Source: Amniculibacterium aquaticum (lineage in GTDB: Bacteria; Bacteroidota; Bacteroidia; Flavobacteriales; Weeksellaceae). Taken from it: a stretch of 64,000 nucleotides of DNA. How positions within the stretch are numbered: position 1 is the stretch's first letter; every line of letters begins with the position of its first letter. Positions 35,256 to 44,844 of this stretch are shown in pieces. A model generated the notes under the pieces. The model worked only from the letters and a program-made list of their open reading frames with translations. It was not told the DNA's origin and did not search any database. The stretch covers positions 1 to 64,000 of the forward strand of contig NZ_REFA01000001.1 of NCBI RefSeq assembly GCF_003852705.1. Direction: 5' to 3'. Made by a program: the position numbers and the translations under genes.

Positions 35256-37454
35256 TTATTTGGTGAATAGCAATTCTCTGTATTTGGTCATTGGCCAAAG
35301 TTCGTCATCAACCATCATTTCCAAAGCATCGGATGCGGAACGGATTACGGAAAATAAAGGTCTAACCTTGTTGCAATACGCTTCTGCTTTTTTCTGTCCG
35401 TCTTCGGTGGCATTGGCTTTTTCTTTTGCCGTTAACAATTCATCAACACCTGTTTTAATTTGTGCTACTTGATGAGAGATGTCTCGGATAAGATCCATTT
35501 GTTCTTTAGCTAATGTAAGATATTCTTTGTCTCCAAAAATTTCTTTCAATCCTTTTACATTATCAATCAATCGGTTTTGATAATTAAGGGCAGCCGGTAC
35601 AATGTGGTTTCTGGCAATGTCTGCCAAGACTCTTGCTTCGATATCAACTACCGTTGCGTATTTTTCCAATTTAATTTCCACTCGGGCTTCAAATTCTCTG
35701 TGAGAGTAGATGCCCATTTCTTCATACAAATCCATGAATTTTTTGTCAAGCATTTGTTTTAGAGCTTCAGGAGTTGTTTTGTGGTTGTTCAATCCTCTTT
35801 TCTTGGCTTCTTTGGCCCAATCATCAGAGTATCCATCGCCTTCGAAAATAATGTTTTTACATTTTTTTACATATTCTCTCAGGATGTTGAAGATGGCTTC
35901 GTCTTTCTTCAGTCCGGTTTCTATCAAGGCGTCAACTTCTTGTTTGAAGACGATCAGTTGTTTTGCCATGATGGTGTTCAGGACCGTCATCGGCTCGGCA
36001 CAGTTTGCAGAAGAGCCAACTGCACGGAACTCGAATTTGTTTCCTGTGAATGCGAAAGGCGAAGTTCTGTTTCTGTCGGTATTGTCCAATAGGATTTCAG
36101 GAATTTTTCCTACAACATTCAATTTCAATTCGGTTTTTTCTTCAGGAGAAAGTTTGCCATCGGTTACTTTTTCCAAATCGTCCAAAACGCCGTACAATTG
36201 AGTTCCGATAAATGCTGAAATAATTGCCGGTGGAGCTTCATTGGCACCCAGTCTGTAGTCGTTATTGGCAGATGCAATGCTGGCTCTCAAAAGATCGGCA
36301 TTGTCATGAACGGCCATTAATGAGTTGACAAAGAATGTCAAGAATTGTAAGTTTTTCTTAGGATTTTTTCCCGGACTCAAAAGGTTTTCTCCGGTGTCGG
36401 TTGCTAGCGACCAGTTGTTGTGTTTGCCACTTCCGTTAACGCCTTTGAACGGTTTTTCGTGGAACAGGATATGGAAATGGTGTTTGTGTGCAATTCTTGC
36501 CATAACATCCATTAGCAAAGAGTTGTGGTCTACAGCAACATTGGTTTCTTCAAACATTGGGGCAAGCTCAAACTGGTTTGGTGCCACTTCGTTGTGTCTG
36601 GTCGTTACTGGGATTCCTAGTTTAATACACTCAACTTCCAATTCCTTCATGAAGTTCATGACTCTGGTTGGTATGGATCCGAAGTAGTGATCGTCCAATT
36701 GTTGTCCTTTTGCGGCAGTGTGTCCCAAAAGAGTTTGTCCTGTAATGACCAAATCCGGTCTGGAAAGGTATAGTGCACTGTCAACCAAGAAATATTCTTG
36801 CTCCCAACCTAAAGTAGCAGTTACTTTGGTAACATTTTTATCAAAATACGATTTGCAAACATCGGTTGCGGCTTCGTCAATTGCATGCAATGCTCTTAAT
36901 AGTGGAGTCTTGTAATCCAAAGCTTCTCCAGTGTATGAAATGAAAATAGAAGGGATGCACAAGGTAGTTCCCATGATGAATGCCGGCGAAGTAGGATCCC
37001 AAGCGGTATAGCCTCTGGCTTCGAAGGTGTTTCTAATTCCTCCATTTGGGAATGAAGATGCATCGGGCTCTTGTTGGATCAGCATTCCTCCGTTGAATCG
37101 TTCAATTGCTCTGTCGCTTTCAAAAGGTGTGAAGAAGCTGTCGTGTTTTTCAGCGGTGGTACCTGTCAAAGGCTGAAACCAATGCGTATAGTGCGTAACG
37201 CCTTTGGATAACGCCCAATCCTTCATGGCTACTGCAATTTGATCGGCAATATGTCTTTGGATTTTCGACCCTCTTTTAATGGCGTCTTGTATCGCTTCGA
37301 ATGCTTCTTTCGTAAGGTAAGACCTCATGGCTTCTTCGGAAAAAACATTTTGGCAGAAAAGTTCAGAAAGTTTTGCTGGAACTTCTACTTTGTTCACGGC
37401 TCTGTAATTTTGAAACGGAAGAGTTTCGAGAGCTTTAAATCTTAATTTTGACAT
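35256..37454 (-). CDS. glnA: Type III glutamine synthetase
   Basis: A 732-residue GSIII, the normal length for this class in Bacteroidota. Visible family parts are the N-terminal GSIII domain (FQPLTGTTAEKHDSFFTP), the core motif GSGKHNNWSLATDTGENLLSPG and EAPPAIISAFIGTQL, and the C-terminal helical domain. It makes glutamine from glutamate, ammonium and ATP and forms a dodecamer in known members. It ends at the shared terminator at 35217. A -7 element and a dyad lie upstream. Confidence 0.97.
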   Translation of the reverse strand: MSKLRFKALETLPFQNYRAVNKVEVPAKLSELFCQNVFSEEAMRSYLTKEAFEAIQDAIKRGSKIQRHIADQIAVAMKDWALSKGVTHYTHWFQPLTGTTAEKHDSFFTPFESDRAIERFNGGMLIQQEPDASSFPNGGIRNTFEARGYTAWDPTSPAFIMGTTLCIPSIFISYTGEALDYKTPLLRALHAIDEAATDVCKSYFDKNVTKVTATLGWEQEYFLVDSALYLSRPDLVITGQTLLGHTAAKGQQLDDHYFGSIPTRVMNFMKELEVECIKLGIPVTTRHNEVAPNQFELAPMFEETNVAVDHNSLLMDVMARIAHKHHFHILFHEKPFKGVNGSGKHNNWSLATDTGENLLSPGKNPKKNLQFLTFFVNSLMAVHDNADLLRASIASANNDYRLGANEAPPAIISAFIGTQLYGVLDDLEKVTDGKLSPEEKTELKLNVVGKIPEILLDNTDRNRTSPFAFTGNKFEFRAVGSSANCAEPMTVLNTIMAKQLIVFKQEVDALIETGLKKDEAIFNILREYVKKCKNIIFEGDGYSDDWAKEAKKRGLNNHKTTPEALKQMLDKKFMDLYEEMGIYSHREFEARVEIKLEKYATVVDIEARVLADIARNHIVPAALNYQNRLIDNVKGLKEIFGDKEYLTLAKEQMDLIRDISHQVAQIKTGVDELLTAKEKANATEDGQKKAEAYCNKVRPLFSVIRSASDALEMMVDDELWPMTKYRELLFTK

Positions 37455-37474
37455 AATGCTTTGGTTTTATCTGG

Positions 37475-37482
37475 CAAAATTA
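37475..37482 (-). promoter_or_regulatory. -7 element for glnA
   Basis: TAATTTTG on the minus strand (37482-37475), 20 bases before the glnA ATG at 37454. No convincing -33 box is visible. Confidence 0.5.
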
Positions 37483-37510
37483 CAAAAAAAATGAATAAAA
37501 TTATTTTTGA

Positions 37511-37529
37511 CCCCTATTTTTTTTAGGGG
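37511..37529. promoter_or_regulatory. Palindromic hairpin/operator candidate upstream of glnA
   Basis: CCCCTA (37511-37516) and TAGGGG (37524-37529) flank a T7 loop, about 30 bases upstream of the glnA -7 element. It could be a DNA dyad for a regulator or a small hairpin. Confidence 0.3.
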
Positions 37530-37677
37530 TGTTTGTGTTATTTTGTATTTCATGCTTTGTTTTGATGGTTTCATTATTGCTGTTTGTTATGTTAATTTTC
37601 GTTCATCTACGGGAGTGTGGCTTGGTAAATCCGATAATTATATTGTAACTTGTCTCACTTTTTTAAAAATTAAATTT

Positions 37678-39348
37678 ATGGCAAATTCTAGAGCAAGAGA
37701 AACTACGGAAGCAATTGAACGATTGTATGTGTCTATGAGACACTTGTTTTACAGAGGTTTTTTCAAACCGGCAGGGGTTTCGGGAGGCAGTCTTAGGTCT
37801 TTGTTGATGACCATCAACCCTGAAATCTACGGTTCAATGAATGTGCCCAACAAAATTGAACTCGATGGTTTGCTCTATGTTTTGGATCGTTTACCAGAGG
37901 GTATAGAGGAGACTCCCTTTGTGCACCTGACCTCAGACGAAGGTTTTGAAAAAGGAAGTTTTGACCTGATTGTTCCTAAAAAGAGACGAAGAAATTGTTA
38001 TCGAATAGACGATCACCAAATGAACATTGAGGTGTTGCTTGGTCGTTCGGAAGTTTATGATATCCTCACCCACCTTACCTTTTTATATATAGAGGCCGAT
38101 AAAATCAGGAATTTGGCATTTATAAAAGAAGACGGATGCCGTTCTACAAGAACCTGGAGGATAATTGAAGAAGTCGCGTTAGGTAAAAAGAAAATGAGCC
38201 GCCAAGAGAAGGAGGTTGCTCTCATCCATCTTTCGTCTTTGTTGGGTCGTACTTTTGATGAAACTTTGGAAGCCTACCATAACTTTGGAGACGATAAAAA
38301 TCCGGATCGCTTATTCAAAGTAATTTATCATCTGGGAAGGGTGAGCCTAAGCGACGATCAGGAAGTGAGAGAGCGTGAAATTCATTTTTCAGCCATTCTT
38401 CGAGAAAGAATTGGACACCACTATTTTGGTGAAAAATGGGCCAATAATGTAAAGGCGGTTTTACTGAAAAACAATCTTCATGAAAAACCCCTGCACATCA
38501 TCTCTGCCAATATGCATTCGGTGAAAAATATGCTCTTCGGGCACGATGCATTGGAGAAAAAAGCATCCACAGAAGTCGATTACAAATTCTACGAAGACAT
38601 CAGCAACAACAAATCCCATCAGGATAAAATTTTAAAATTTGCCGAAAACCAAGGACTTATATATATCAATGACGACAGCGGCAGCAATATTGATGTTCAA
38701 ATTATCGATCTTTCAAAAATAAAATTAGAAAATTCTCCTTTTGCACATTTGGATTTTAAAGGAGACGATGTGGTTTTGGTGTTCGATTATGCCTTTGGCG
38801 AACAAGCTTTTGAAGTGATGGACGAGCTCCTAAGGCCCATAGCCCTAGATGGAAATAAAAATTCCATGAATGTGAAATCCATTTCGATTATGGGGAAAGC
38901 AGGAATACTAACGGGTGGAAAAGGCGATATCATGATCCCGACTTCTCATATTTTTGAAGGTACAGCCGACAATTATCCTTTTGAAAACGCTCTGAAATTG
39001 CATGATTTTCAAGATGATGAAATAAAAGCTTTTGAAGGTTCGATGATTACGGTATTGGGAACTTCACTTCAGAATAAAGACATTCTGACCTATTTTATGA
39101 ATACTTCTTGGAAAGCAATTGGTCTAGAAATGGAAGGAGCCCATTACCAAAAAGCAATTCAGGTGGCCTCCAAAATACGACACCATATTTCTCAAGATTT
39201 ATTTGTTATGTATGCCTATTATGCTTCGGACAACCCATTAGAAACGGGAAGTACCCTGTCTTCCGGAGGTCTCGGACTTACCGGTGTCAAGCCAACTTAC
39301 ATGATCACTTACGGAATTCTGAATAAAATTTTCGAAAGCTCAAAATAG
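37678..39348 (+). CDS. DUF6909 family protein with phosphorylase-like C-terminus
   Basis: A 556-residue cytoplasmic protein with the Bacteroidota DUF6909 layout. The N-terminal half is helical (ETTEAIERLYVSMRHLFYRGFFKPAGVSGGS; later LTFLYIEADKIRNLAFI). The C-terminal third resembles a nucleoside phosphorylase/hydrolase fold: VVLVFDYAFG, SISIMGKAGILTGGKGDIMIP and GLEMEGAHYQKAI, the last like the MEG/EMEG sugar-binding motif of that superfamily. Its reaction is not known to me. The ATG at 37678 is chosen because the first 57 upstream codons do not look coding. A terminator follows at 39361. Confidence 0.85.
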   Translation: MANSRARETTEAIERLYVSMRHLFYRGFFKPAGVSGGSLRSLLMTINPEIYGSMNVPNKIELDGLLYVLDRLPEGIEETPFVHLTSDEGFEKGSFDLIVPKKRRRNCYRIDDHQMNIEVLLGRSEVYDILTHLTFLYIEADKIRNLAFIKEDGCRSTRTWRIIEEVALGKKKMSRQEKEVALIHLSSLLGRTFDETLEAYHNFGDDKNPDRLFKVIYHLGRVSLSDDQEVREREIHFSAILRERIGHHYFGEKWANNVKAVLLKNNLHEKPLHIISANMHSVKNMLFGHDALEKKASTEVDYKFYEDISNNKSHQDKILKFAENQGLIYINDDSGSNIDVQIIDLSKIKLENSPFAHLDFKGDDVVLVFDYAFGEQAFEVMDELLRPIALDGNKNSMNVKSISIMGKAGILTGGKGDIMIPTSHIFEGTADNYPFENALKLHDFQDDEIKAFEGSMITVLGTSLQNKDILTYFMNTSWKAIGLEMEGAHYQKAIQVASKIRHHISQDLFVMYAYYASDNPLETGSTLSSGGLGLTGVKPTYMITYGILNKIFESSK

Positions 39349-39360
39349 AGAAATCCACAT

Positions 39361-39390
39361 AAAACCGCCTCTCAAAAGGCGGTTTTTTTA
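39361..39390 (+). terminator. Intrinsic terminator after the DUF6909 gene
   Basis: AAAACCGCCT (39361-39370) pairs with AGGCGGTTTT (39377-39386), loop CTCAAA, followed by T's. Confidence 0.85.
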
Positions 39391-39444
39391 TGTCTTTTTC
39401 AAAAATTGTAAAATTCACTATCTTTCACCCTTTAAATTTTTATT

Positions 39445-41307
39445 ATGATGAAGTTATTTTCGTTGATTCTTACTCTTGCTTTTATGACCTTTTACGCTCA
39501 GCAAGGTCCATATTATCAGCAATTTGCAAATTATAAAATCGATGTAGATGTAGATGCTGCCAACTTTACCTACCAAGGAAAACAGGAACTTACCTATACC
39601 AACAATTCTCCAGACGAGCTGAAAGTGGTGTATTTTAATCTGTATTGGAATGCCTTTAAATCGGGTTCTATGATGGATCAAAGGGTGAGCGGTCAAGGGA
39701 AAAACGGCGACTCTCGTTTGCAGCAAAACGGAATATCTCGTTTGTCAAGCATTCCCAAAGAAGAAGAGGGTGCGCAAAACATTCACTTTATCAAACAAAA
39801 TGGCAAAAACTTAAAATTTGAAATTCAAGAAACCGTAATGAAGGTGGAATTGGCAGAGCCGATAAAGCCCAATTCTAAAACAACTTTCACCATGCAATGG
39901 GATGCCGTGATCCCCATGCAGATCCGTAGAAGCGGAAGAAATAATCGTGAAGGCATCGACATGACCATGACCCAATGGTTTCCGAAAATTGCCGAATACG
40001 ACTACGACGGCTGGGCAACTTTTGACTATGTGGGAAGGGAATTTCACGCACCTTTTGCCAATTTTGATGTGAGCATTTCCATTGATAAAGATTATGTAAT
40101 TGGTGCCGGTGGAACTTTGATGAATCCTGATGAAGTAAAAGGATATCAAACGGATGCCGTGGTGAAAACCAACAGTCAAAATAAAGCAACTTGGAGGTGG
40201 ACGGCTAAAAACATGTTGGATTTTGCTTGGGCTGCCGACAGAGATTATTCAGTGGATGCTTTTACGGTTGTGGACGGTCCAAAAGTCTATTTGGTCTATC
40301 AAAAATCCGAGAAAACCTTGTTTTGGGAACAGTCCAAGCCTTACATCGAAAAATATTTTCAACTGATGAATGCCACATTTGGAAGATATGTCTATCCTTC
40401 ATATTCCTTTATTCAAGCCGGAGATGGAGGTATGGAATACGGAATGTGTACCATGATTTTGGGAGAAGCTAAAAAATTAGAAGACCTCTGTGGATTGATG
40501 TTTCACGAAGGATCTCATTCTTGGTTTCAGCAAATTATTGCTACCAACGAGTCCATGAAACCTTGGATGGACGAAGGTTTTACCAGTTATGCCGAATCGA
40601 TTGCCATGAACCGCTTGTTTCCGCCTCAACAATCAATGCCGAATCCCTTCGTCGGAACTTTGGAAAATTATAGAAAATTTGTAAAATCCGGAAAAGAAGA
40701 GCCGGCCGTTTGGTTGGGCGATCACCACGACGACGGTAGAGCCTATACTTTTTCTACTTATGTAAAAGGAGAGTTGTTTTTGGTGCAGTTGGGATACATC
40801 GTTGGAGAGCCTATGTTGTCCTCAATTATGAAAGAATATTATCAGCAATGGAAGTTGAAACACCCTAGCGATAGGGACTTTTTGCACATCGCTCAGAAAA
40901 TGTCCGGCATGGATCTCAAGTGGTTTCATCATTATTGGATCAATACCACCAAAACCATAGATTACGGAATAAAAGAGGTGAGTTTTGGCGAAAAATCAAC
41001 CACGATAACGCTCGTTAATAAAGGTTCCGTACCGATGCCTATAGATTTTTCTGTACTTACAAAGGATAAAAAAGTGGTGAATTATCAAATCCCACTAAAC
41101 CTTACCCGAGTTTGGAAGAATAAAGACATCAATGGCAATTTTACATCGTTGGATTATTGGTCTTGGACGCAAAAAGAATATACCTTTACAATCCCGTACA
41201 CCAAAGATCAATTGCTGGCTTTAGGTATCGATTTCTCCCAAAGATTGGCAGATGTCAATATGGAAGATAATTTCTACGAAGTAAAGTTGGATAAAGTTTC
41301 TAAATAA
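39445..41307 (+). CDS. M1-family metallopeptidase
   Basis: A 620-residue secreted zinc peptidase. The signal peptide is FSLILTLAFMTFYAQQ. The zinc site is His354-Glu-Gly-Ser-His358 in MFHEGSHSW, with the third ligand Glu377 in PWMDEGFTSYAE. A GxMEN-like motif (DGGMEYGMCTM) lies in front of it, as in aminopeptidase N relatives, though the last Asn is Tyr. It removes N-terminal residues from peptides or acts on proteins at the cell surface. The next gene, coaX, begins 13 bases downstream. Confidence 0.93.
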   Translation: MMKLFSLILTLAFMTFYAQQGPYYQQFANYKIDVDVDAANFTYQGKQELTYTNNSPDELKVVYFNLYWNAFKSGSMMDQRVSGQGKNGDSRLQQNGISRLSSIPKEEEGAQNIHFIKQNGKNLKFEIQETVMKVELAEPIKPNSKTTFTMQWDAVIPMQIRRSGRNNREGIDMTMTQWFPKIAEYDYDGWATFDYVGREFHAPFANFDVSISIDKDYVIGAGGTLMNPDEVKGYQTDAVVKTNSQNKATWRWTAKNMLDFAWAADRDYSVDAFTVVDGPKVYLVYQKSEKTLFWEQSKPYIEKYFQLMNATFGRYVYPSYSFIQAGDGGMEYGMCTMILGEAKKLEDLCGLMFHEGSHSWFQQIIATNESMKPWMDEGFTSYAESIAMNRLFPPQQSMPNPFVGTLENYRKFVKSGKEEPAVWLGDHHDDGRAYTFSTYVKGELFLVQLGYIVGEPMLSSIMKEYYQQWKLKHPSDRDFLHIAQKMSGMDLKWFHHYWINTTKTIDYGIKEVSFGEKSTTITLVNKGSVPMPIDFSVLTKDKKVVNYQIPLNLTRVWKNKDINGNFTSLDYWSWTQKEYTFTIPYTKDQLLALGIDFSQRLADVNMEDNFYEVKLDKVSK

Positions 41308-41320
41308 GAGTAAAACATCT

Positions 41321-42079
41321 ATGAGCATTATTGTCATCAATATCGGGAACACCAACATTCGTTTTGGTTTATTTCAAAAAGACAACTGCGAAATTTCGTG
41401 GATCATCAATACCAAACCGTACAAAACCAGTGACGAACTTTTTGTACAGTTTCTTACACTTTATCAATATTATCAAATAAAAATTGAGGAAATTGAAAAG
41501 GTGATTGTCGGTTCGGTAGTCCCACAATTGACTTACGATATTTCCAGAGCGGTGGAGAAAATACACAATAAAAAACCGATTTTGGTCGATAGAAACACAC
41601 TTTCGGAGGTGGTTCCGAAATCCAAACAAATGGGCACGGATATCTATGCCAATTTGGTGGCAGCGCATCATTTGTATCCTGGGAAGAAAAAAATCATCAT
41701 CGATTTTGGTACAGCGCTCACCGCAAGTTGCATCACCGAAACGGGCGAAACCATTGGTGCAATTATTGCTCCGGGCATCATTACCTCGCTCAATTCCTTG
41801 GTGAGCCAAACGGCACAATTGCCGGAAATTGAACTGAAAAAACCAAAATCTGTTCTTGGTCTAGATACCGTAACCTGTATGCAAAGCGGCATGGTCTATG
41901 GCTATTTGGGTATGGTGGAAGGTTTCATCGACCGGATAAACGATGAGGTGGGGGGCGATTGTTTTGTGGTGGCTACAGGTGGAGTTTCTCATGTATACAA
42001 ACCCTTGACCGACAAGATCCATGTTGCCGATAGGCTGCACACCCTGAAAGGTCTTTATTATTTGGGTAAAGACAAATAA
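41321..42079 (+). CDS. coaX: Type III pantothenate kinase
   Basis: A 252-residue ASKHA-fold kinase: the N-terminal phosphate loop is VINIGNTNIRFGLF, the second Asp-containing motif DFGTALTASCI, and the adenosine-binding VATGGVSHVYKPL is near the end. CoaX phosphorylates pantothenate, the first step of CoA synthesis, and needs a monovalent cation. It follows the M1 peptidase by 13 bases, probably cotranscribed, and ends at the terminator at 42088. Confidence 0.96.
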   Translation: MSIIVINIGNTNIRFGLFQKDNCEISWIINTKPYKTSDELFVQFLTLYQYYQIKIEEIEKVIVGSVVPQLTYDISRAVEKIHNKKPILVDRNTLSEVVPKSKQMGTDIYANLVAAHHLYPGKKKIIIDFGTALTASCITETGETIGAIIAPGIITSLNSLVSQTAQLPEIELKKPKSVLGLDTVTCMQSGMVYGYLGMVEGFIDRINDEVGGDCFVVATGGVSHVYKPLTDKIHVADRLHTLKGLYYLGKDK

Positions 42080-42087
42080 GAAAAATA

Positions 42088-42125
42088 AAAATCCTTCATG
42101 AAAATATTCGTGAAGGATTTTTTTT
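42088..42125. terminator. Intrinsic terminator between coaX and pyrD
   Basis: AAATCCTTCA pairs with TGAAGGATTT over a 12-base loop and is followed by T's; the convergent arrangement suggests use in both directions. Confidence 0.8.
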
Positions 42126-42130
42126 ATCGC

Positions 42131-43168
42131 CTATCTCCCTATTCTCGATGCCCGACTTAGGATTTCAAGATTTATTTCGTTTATGAGTTCCGTGCCTTCG
42201 TAGATGAAACCGGTGTACAGCTGAAGTAGTGTGGCGCCGGCATCCAATTTTTCCATGGCATCTTTTGCAGAATGTATGCCACCAACCCCAATAATTGGGA
42301 AGGTACCACCGCTTTTATCGTGTAAATATTTGATGACTTTTGTGCTTCTTTCTTTTATGGGTTTGCCACTCAAGCCGCCGTTGCCAATTTCGTTGAGCCT
42401 TTCGGTGCTTGTCCTCAGTCCTTCTCTGTTGGTCGATGTATTGGTAGCCACAATGCCGTCGATTTTGGTTTCAGCAACCAGGTCTATAATTTCATCCAAT
42501 TGTCCGGTGTTAAGATCCGGAGCGATTTTTAGCAATATAGGCTTAGGATGGGCCTTGGTATTGTTTATTTTCTGTACTTCCGTGATCAGCTCTTTTAGGT
42601 AGTCGGCGTCTTCCAATTTAGCATGGCTGCTCACATTGGGGCAGCTCACATTCAGTACAAAATAATCTACGAAAGGATGAAGCCCTTCAAAACATTCCAA
42701 ATAATCTTGGGTATAATTTTCTGGGGCGGTAGTGGTGTTTTTTCCAATATTCCCACCGATAATTATTTTTCCTTTATTTTTTTTTAGTTGATGAATGGCA
42801 GCTGCTAAACCCTCATTGTTAAAGCCCATTCTGTTGATGATACCTCCATCTTCAATCAGTCGGAATAATCTTTTCTTGGGATTCCCGTCCTGAGCTTTTG
42901 GCGTAACGGTACCGATCTCTACAAAGCCAAAACCAAGGTCTGCCAATTCGTTGTAGAGCACCGCATTTTTATCAAATCCGGCAGCCAGACCAATCGGATT
43001 TTTAAATTTCAAACCAAAAACTTCCCGCTCCAATTTTTTGCTTTCAACGGGTTTTGGTAAGAAAAGTTTGGCCATAAAACCAAAGTTTTTCAAAAGAGAA
43101 AAGGTTAAATGGTGAGCTTGTTCTGGATCTAATTTAAAAAGTAACGGACGAATAATGCTTTTGTACAT
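42131..43168 (-). CDS. pyrD: Dihydroorotate dehydrogenase (quinone)
   Basis: A 345-residue class 2 DHODH: an N-terminal amphipathic segment ([29 protein letters not shown]) for the membrane and quinone, then the FMN barrel with [26 protein letters not shown] (catalytic Ser region) and [21 protein letters not shown]. It oxidises dihydroorotate in pyrimidine synthesis and feeds electrons to the quinone pool. It lies just outside the repeat that bounds the RiPP locus. Confidence 0.96.
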   Translation of the reverse strand: MYKSIIRPLLFKLDPEQAHHLTFSLLKNFGFMAKLFLPKPVESKKLEREVFGLKFKNPIGLAAGFDKNAVLYNELADLGFGFVEIGTVTPKAQDGNPKKRLFRLIEDGGIINRMGFNNEGLAAAIHQLKKNKGKIIIGGNIGKNTTTAPENYTQDYLECFEGLHPFVDYFVLNVSCPNVSSHAKLEDADYLKELITEVQKINNTKAHPKPILLKIAPDLNTGQLDEIIDLVAETKIDGIVATNTSTNREGLRTSTERLNEIGNGGLSGKPIKERSTKVIKYLHDKSGGTFPIIGVGGIHSAKDAMEKLDAGATLLQLYTGFIYEGTELINEINLEILSRASRIGR

Positions 43169-43308
43169 CGAAAAAAAGTTTCACAAAATTAAAGATTTAT
43201 ACAGTCAGCTTCCAACGATTATGATAGAATTTTACAATGATATAATTTATGAACATAGAATAAACGATTTTCAAGGAAAAGATTTAAATTTGATTGGTCG
43301 TTATTCCC

Positions 43309-43426
43309 CCTGCTTGCACGAGCATCTTGCTCGTGTCCAACAAAACACAGTGGTAAAGCTAATAAAATAAGCTCCATCTTTTTCTTTGAATTTATACTTT
43401 CTATTTATTTCTTATTGTTTATGGGT
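43309..43426 (+). repeat. Dispersed repeat copy 1, left boundary of the RiPP locus
   Basis: 118 bases that align without gaps to 52614-52731, differing at about 10 positions by eye. It begins with the hairpin CACGAGCA-TCT-TGCTCGTG (43317-43335). Unlike copy 2 it lacks the right terminal inverted repeat, so it looks truncated or decayed. It is the main content of the 341-base gap 43169-43509; the remaining bases (43427-43509) show no other feature. Confidence 0.8.
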
Positions 43427-43509
43427 GAAATTAAATGCAACAAAACATTAAGCTTTTAAAAATAAGATGATTACATCATTGGGTAAAATATTCCTTAAAA
43501 GAACATAAG

Positions 43510-44844
43510 TTAATTCATGGTTTTGAAATAGACTAGATAATTTAAAATGAAACGACCAAAAATTAAATTATATTTGGATTGTGCCAAGTTTCCTTCAATA
43601 GACATCAGATTATTTTTCGCAGTGTTGAGTTCATAAATGTTGATTTTTCCTGCCAAAAAACTTTTCTCGGCGTAAGAAAACGACAATTGTGTAGCTTCCA
43701 TCGAAGCTAAAATTGCCTTATGATTTTTCAGTTTAGACTCGTAATCCAAATAGCTTTTTTGTACATTCGACCGAAGTTGTTGTTTGGTAATTTCCAAATT
43801 ATTTTCTGCAATTTTTTGATTGATGTATCCTTGTTGTTGCTGTAATTTTGCATTTCCTTTGTTGAAAACAGGTACGCTTACAGAAACCCCAATTTGCTGA
43901 CCAAAATTATTGTTGTACTGTTGCCAAAAAGGTACAGAACTATTGAAATCTTTATTGAAATATTGAAAGAAAAAAGAACCGACACCCGAGGTAAGTGTTA
44001 CGGAAGGAAGATAGTTGGTTTTGCTAATTTCTGTTTGTTGCTTTGCGGATTGTATTTTTTGCTTTGCAGCTTGTACACTTGGATTGTTACGATAGGCTTC
44101 TGCAATAAGTTTTTCTATATCAGTATTTTGCATTGTGTAATCAGATGATTCTAGTAAATCCGAAACATCAAAATCCTGATAATTTTCTAATTGCAACAGT
44201 GAGGTTAGTTGCAACTTAGCTTTGTCTATTTCATTAATAGCGTTTTCCAACAATTGGTTTTTTCGTATCATTTCGGCGTAAGATTCTTGCTCTATAGCTT
44301 TTGAAGTAATACCAGCTTCGGTTGTAAGCCTTGTTTTTTCGTACATTTTTTGAGCGTAGTTTTTGGCTTCCAAATTTATTTTGTAAATCTCTTTTTGTAA
44401 AAGTATTTGTAGAAAATTTTGTATGAGCTGCAAATTTATTTCGTACTTCGTGTTTTCGAAATCGTATTGGGCAACGGAATAATCGGACTTGTTTTTAGCT
44501 ATTGTTTTAGAAATTCTCCCACCGTTGTATAAGTTTATACTTGCATTGGCAGAAAGGTTGTGCGAAAAATTATCGTTTCTCTGTAAAGTTCCCAATAGCA
44601 CATTTTGCCCAAAATTCATGCTACCGTTAGCGGAAATACCGACAGTTGGGAGATAATCTTTTTGCGAAATTTTGAGTATATTTTCTTGTGCTTCTATATT
44701 TATTTTGGATTGCTTTATTCTCAAATTATTGTTTTCCGCATAGCTGATGCAATCCTCAAGCGTCCACAATTTTTGCGATGATATTCGTTTGGAAATCATT
44801 AAAAAAAATAGGATAATACATAATTTTAAATTCATTTTAAACAT
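43510..44844 (-). CDS. TolC-family outer-membrane efflux protein
   Basis: A 444-residue TolC-like protein with an N-terminal hydrophobic signal (LCIILFFLMISKRISSQ). Two OEP domains of long helices run through the sequence (about 25-210 and 220-440), with the repeated form SYAENNNLRIKQSKINIEAQENI and ANLEITKQQLRSNVQKSYLDYESKL. It should supply the outer-membrane channel for the ABC/HlyD exporter. The ATG overlaps the HlyD stop as TGATG, so translation is coupled. It is the last gene of the RiPP operon. Confidence 0.9.
   Translation of the reverse strand: MFKMNLKLCIILFFLMISKRISSQKLWTLEDCISYAENNNLRIKQSKINIEAQENILKISQKDYLPTVGISANGSMNFGQNVLLGTLQRNDNFSHNLSANASINLYNGGRISKTIAKNKSDYSVAQYDFENTKYEINLQLIQNFLQILLQKEIYKINLEAKNYAQKMYEKTRLTTEAGITSKAIEQESYAEMIRKNQLLENAINEIDKAKLQLTSLLQLENYQDFDVSDLLESSDYTMQNTDIEKLIAEAYRNNPSVQAAKQKIQSAKQQTEISKTNYLPSVTLTSGVGSFFFQYFNKDFNSSVPFWQQYNNNFGQQIGVSVSVPVFNKGNAKLQQQQGYINQKIAENNLEITKQQLRSNVQKSYLDYESKLKNHKAILASMEATQLSFSYAEKSFLAGKINIYELNTAKNNLMSIEGNLAQSKYNLIFGRFILNYLVYFKTMN

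Noticed and set aside
43155-43370. A 71-aa frame reading out of the pyrD start into the repeat
   Set aside because: It is antisense to pyrD at one end and reads through the dispersed repeat at the other; the peptide has no domain.
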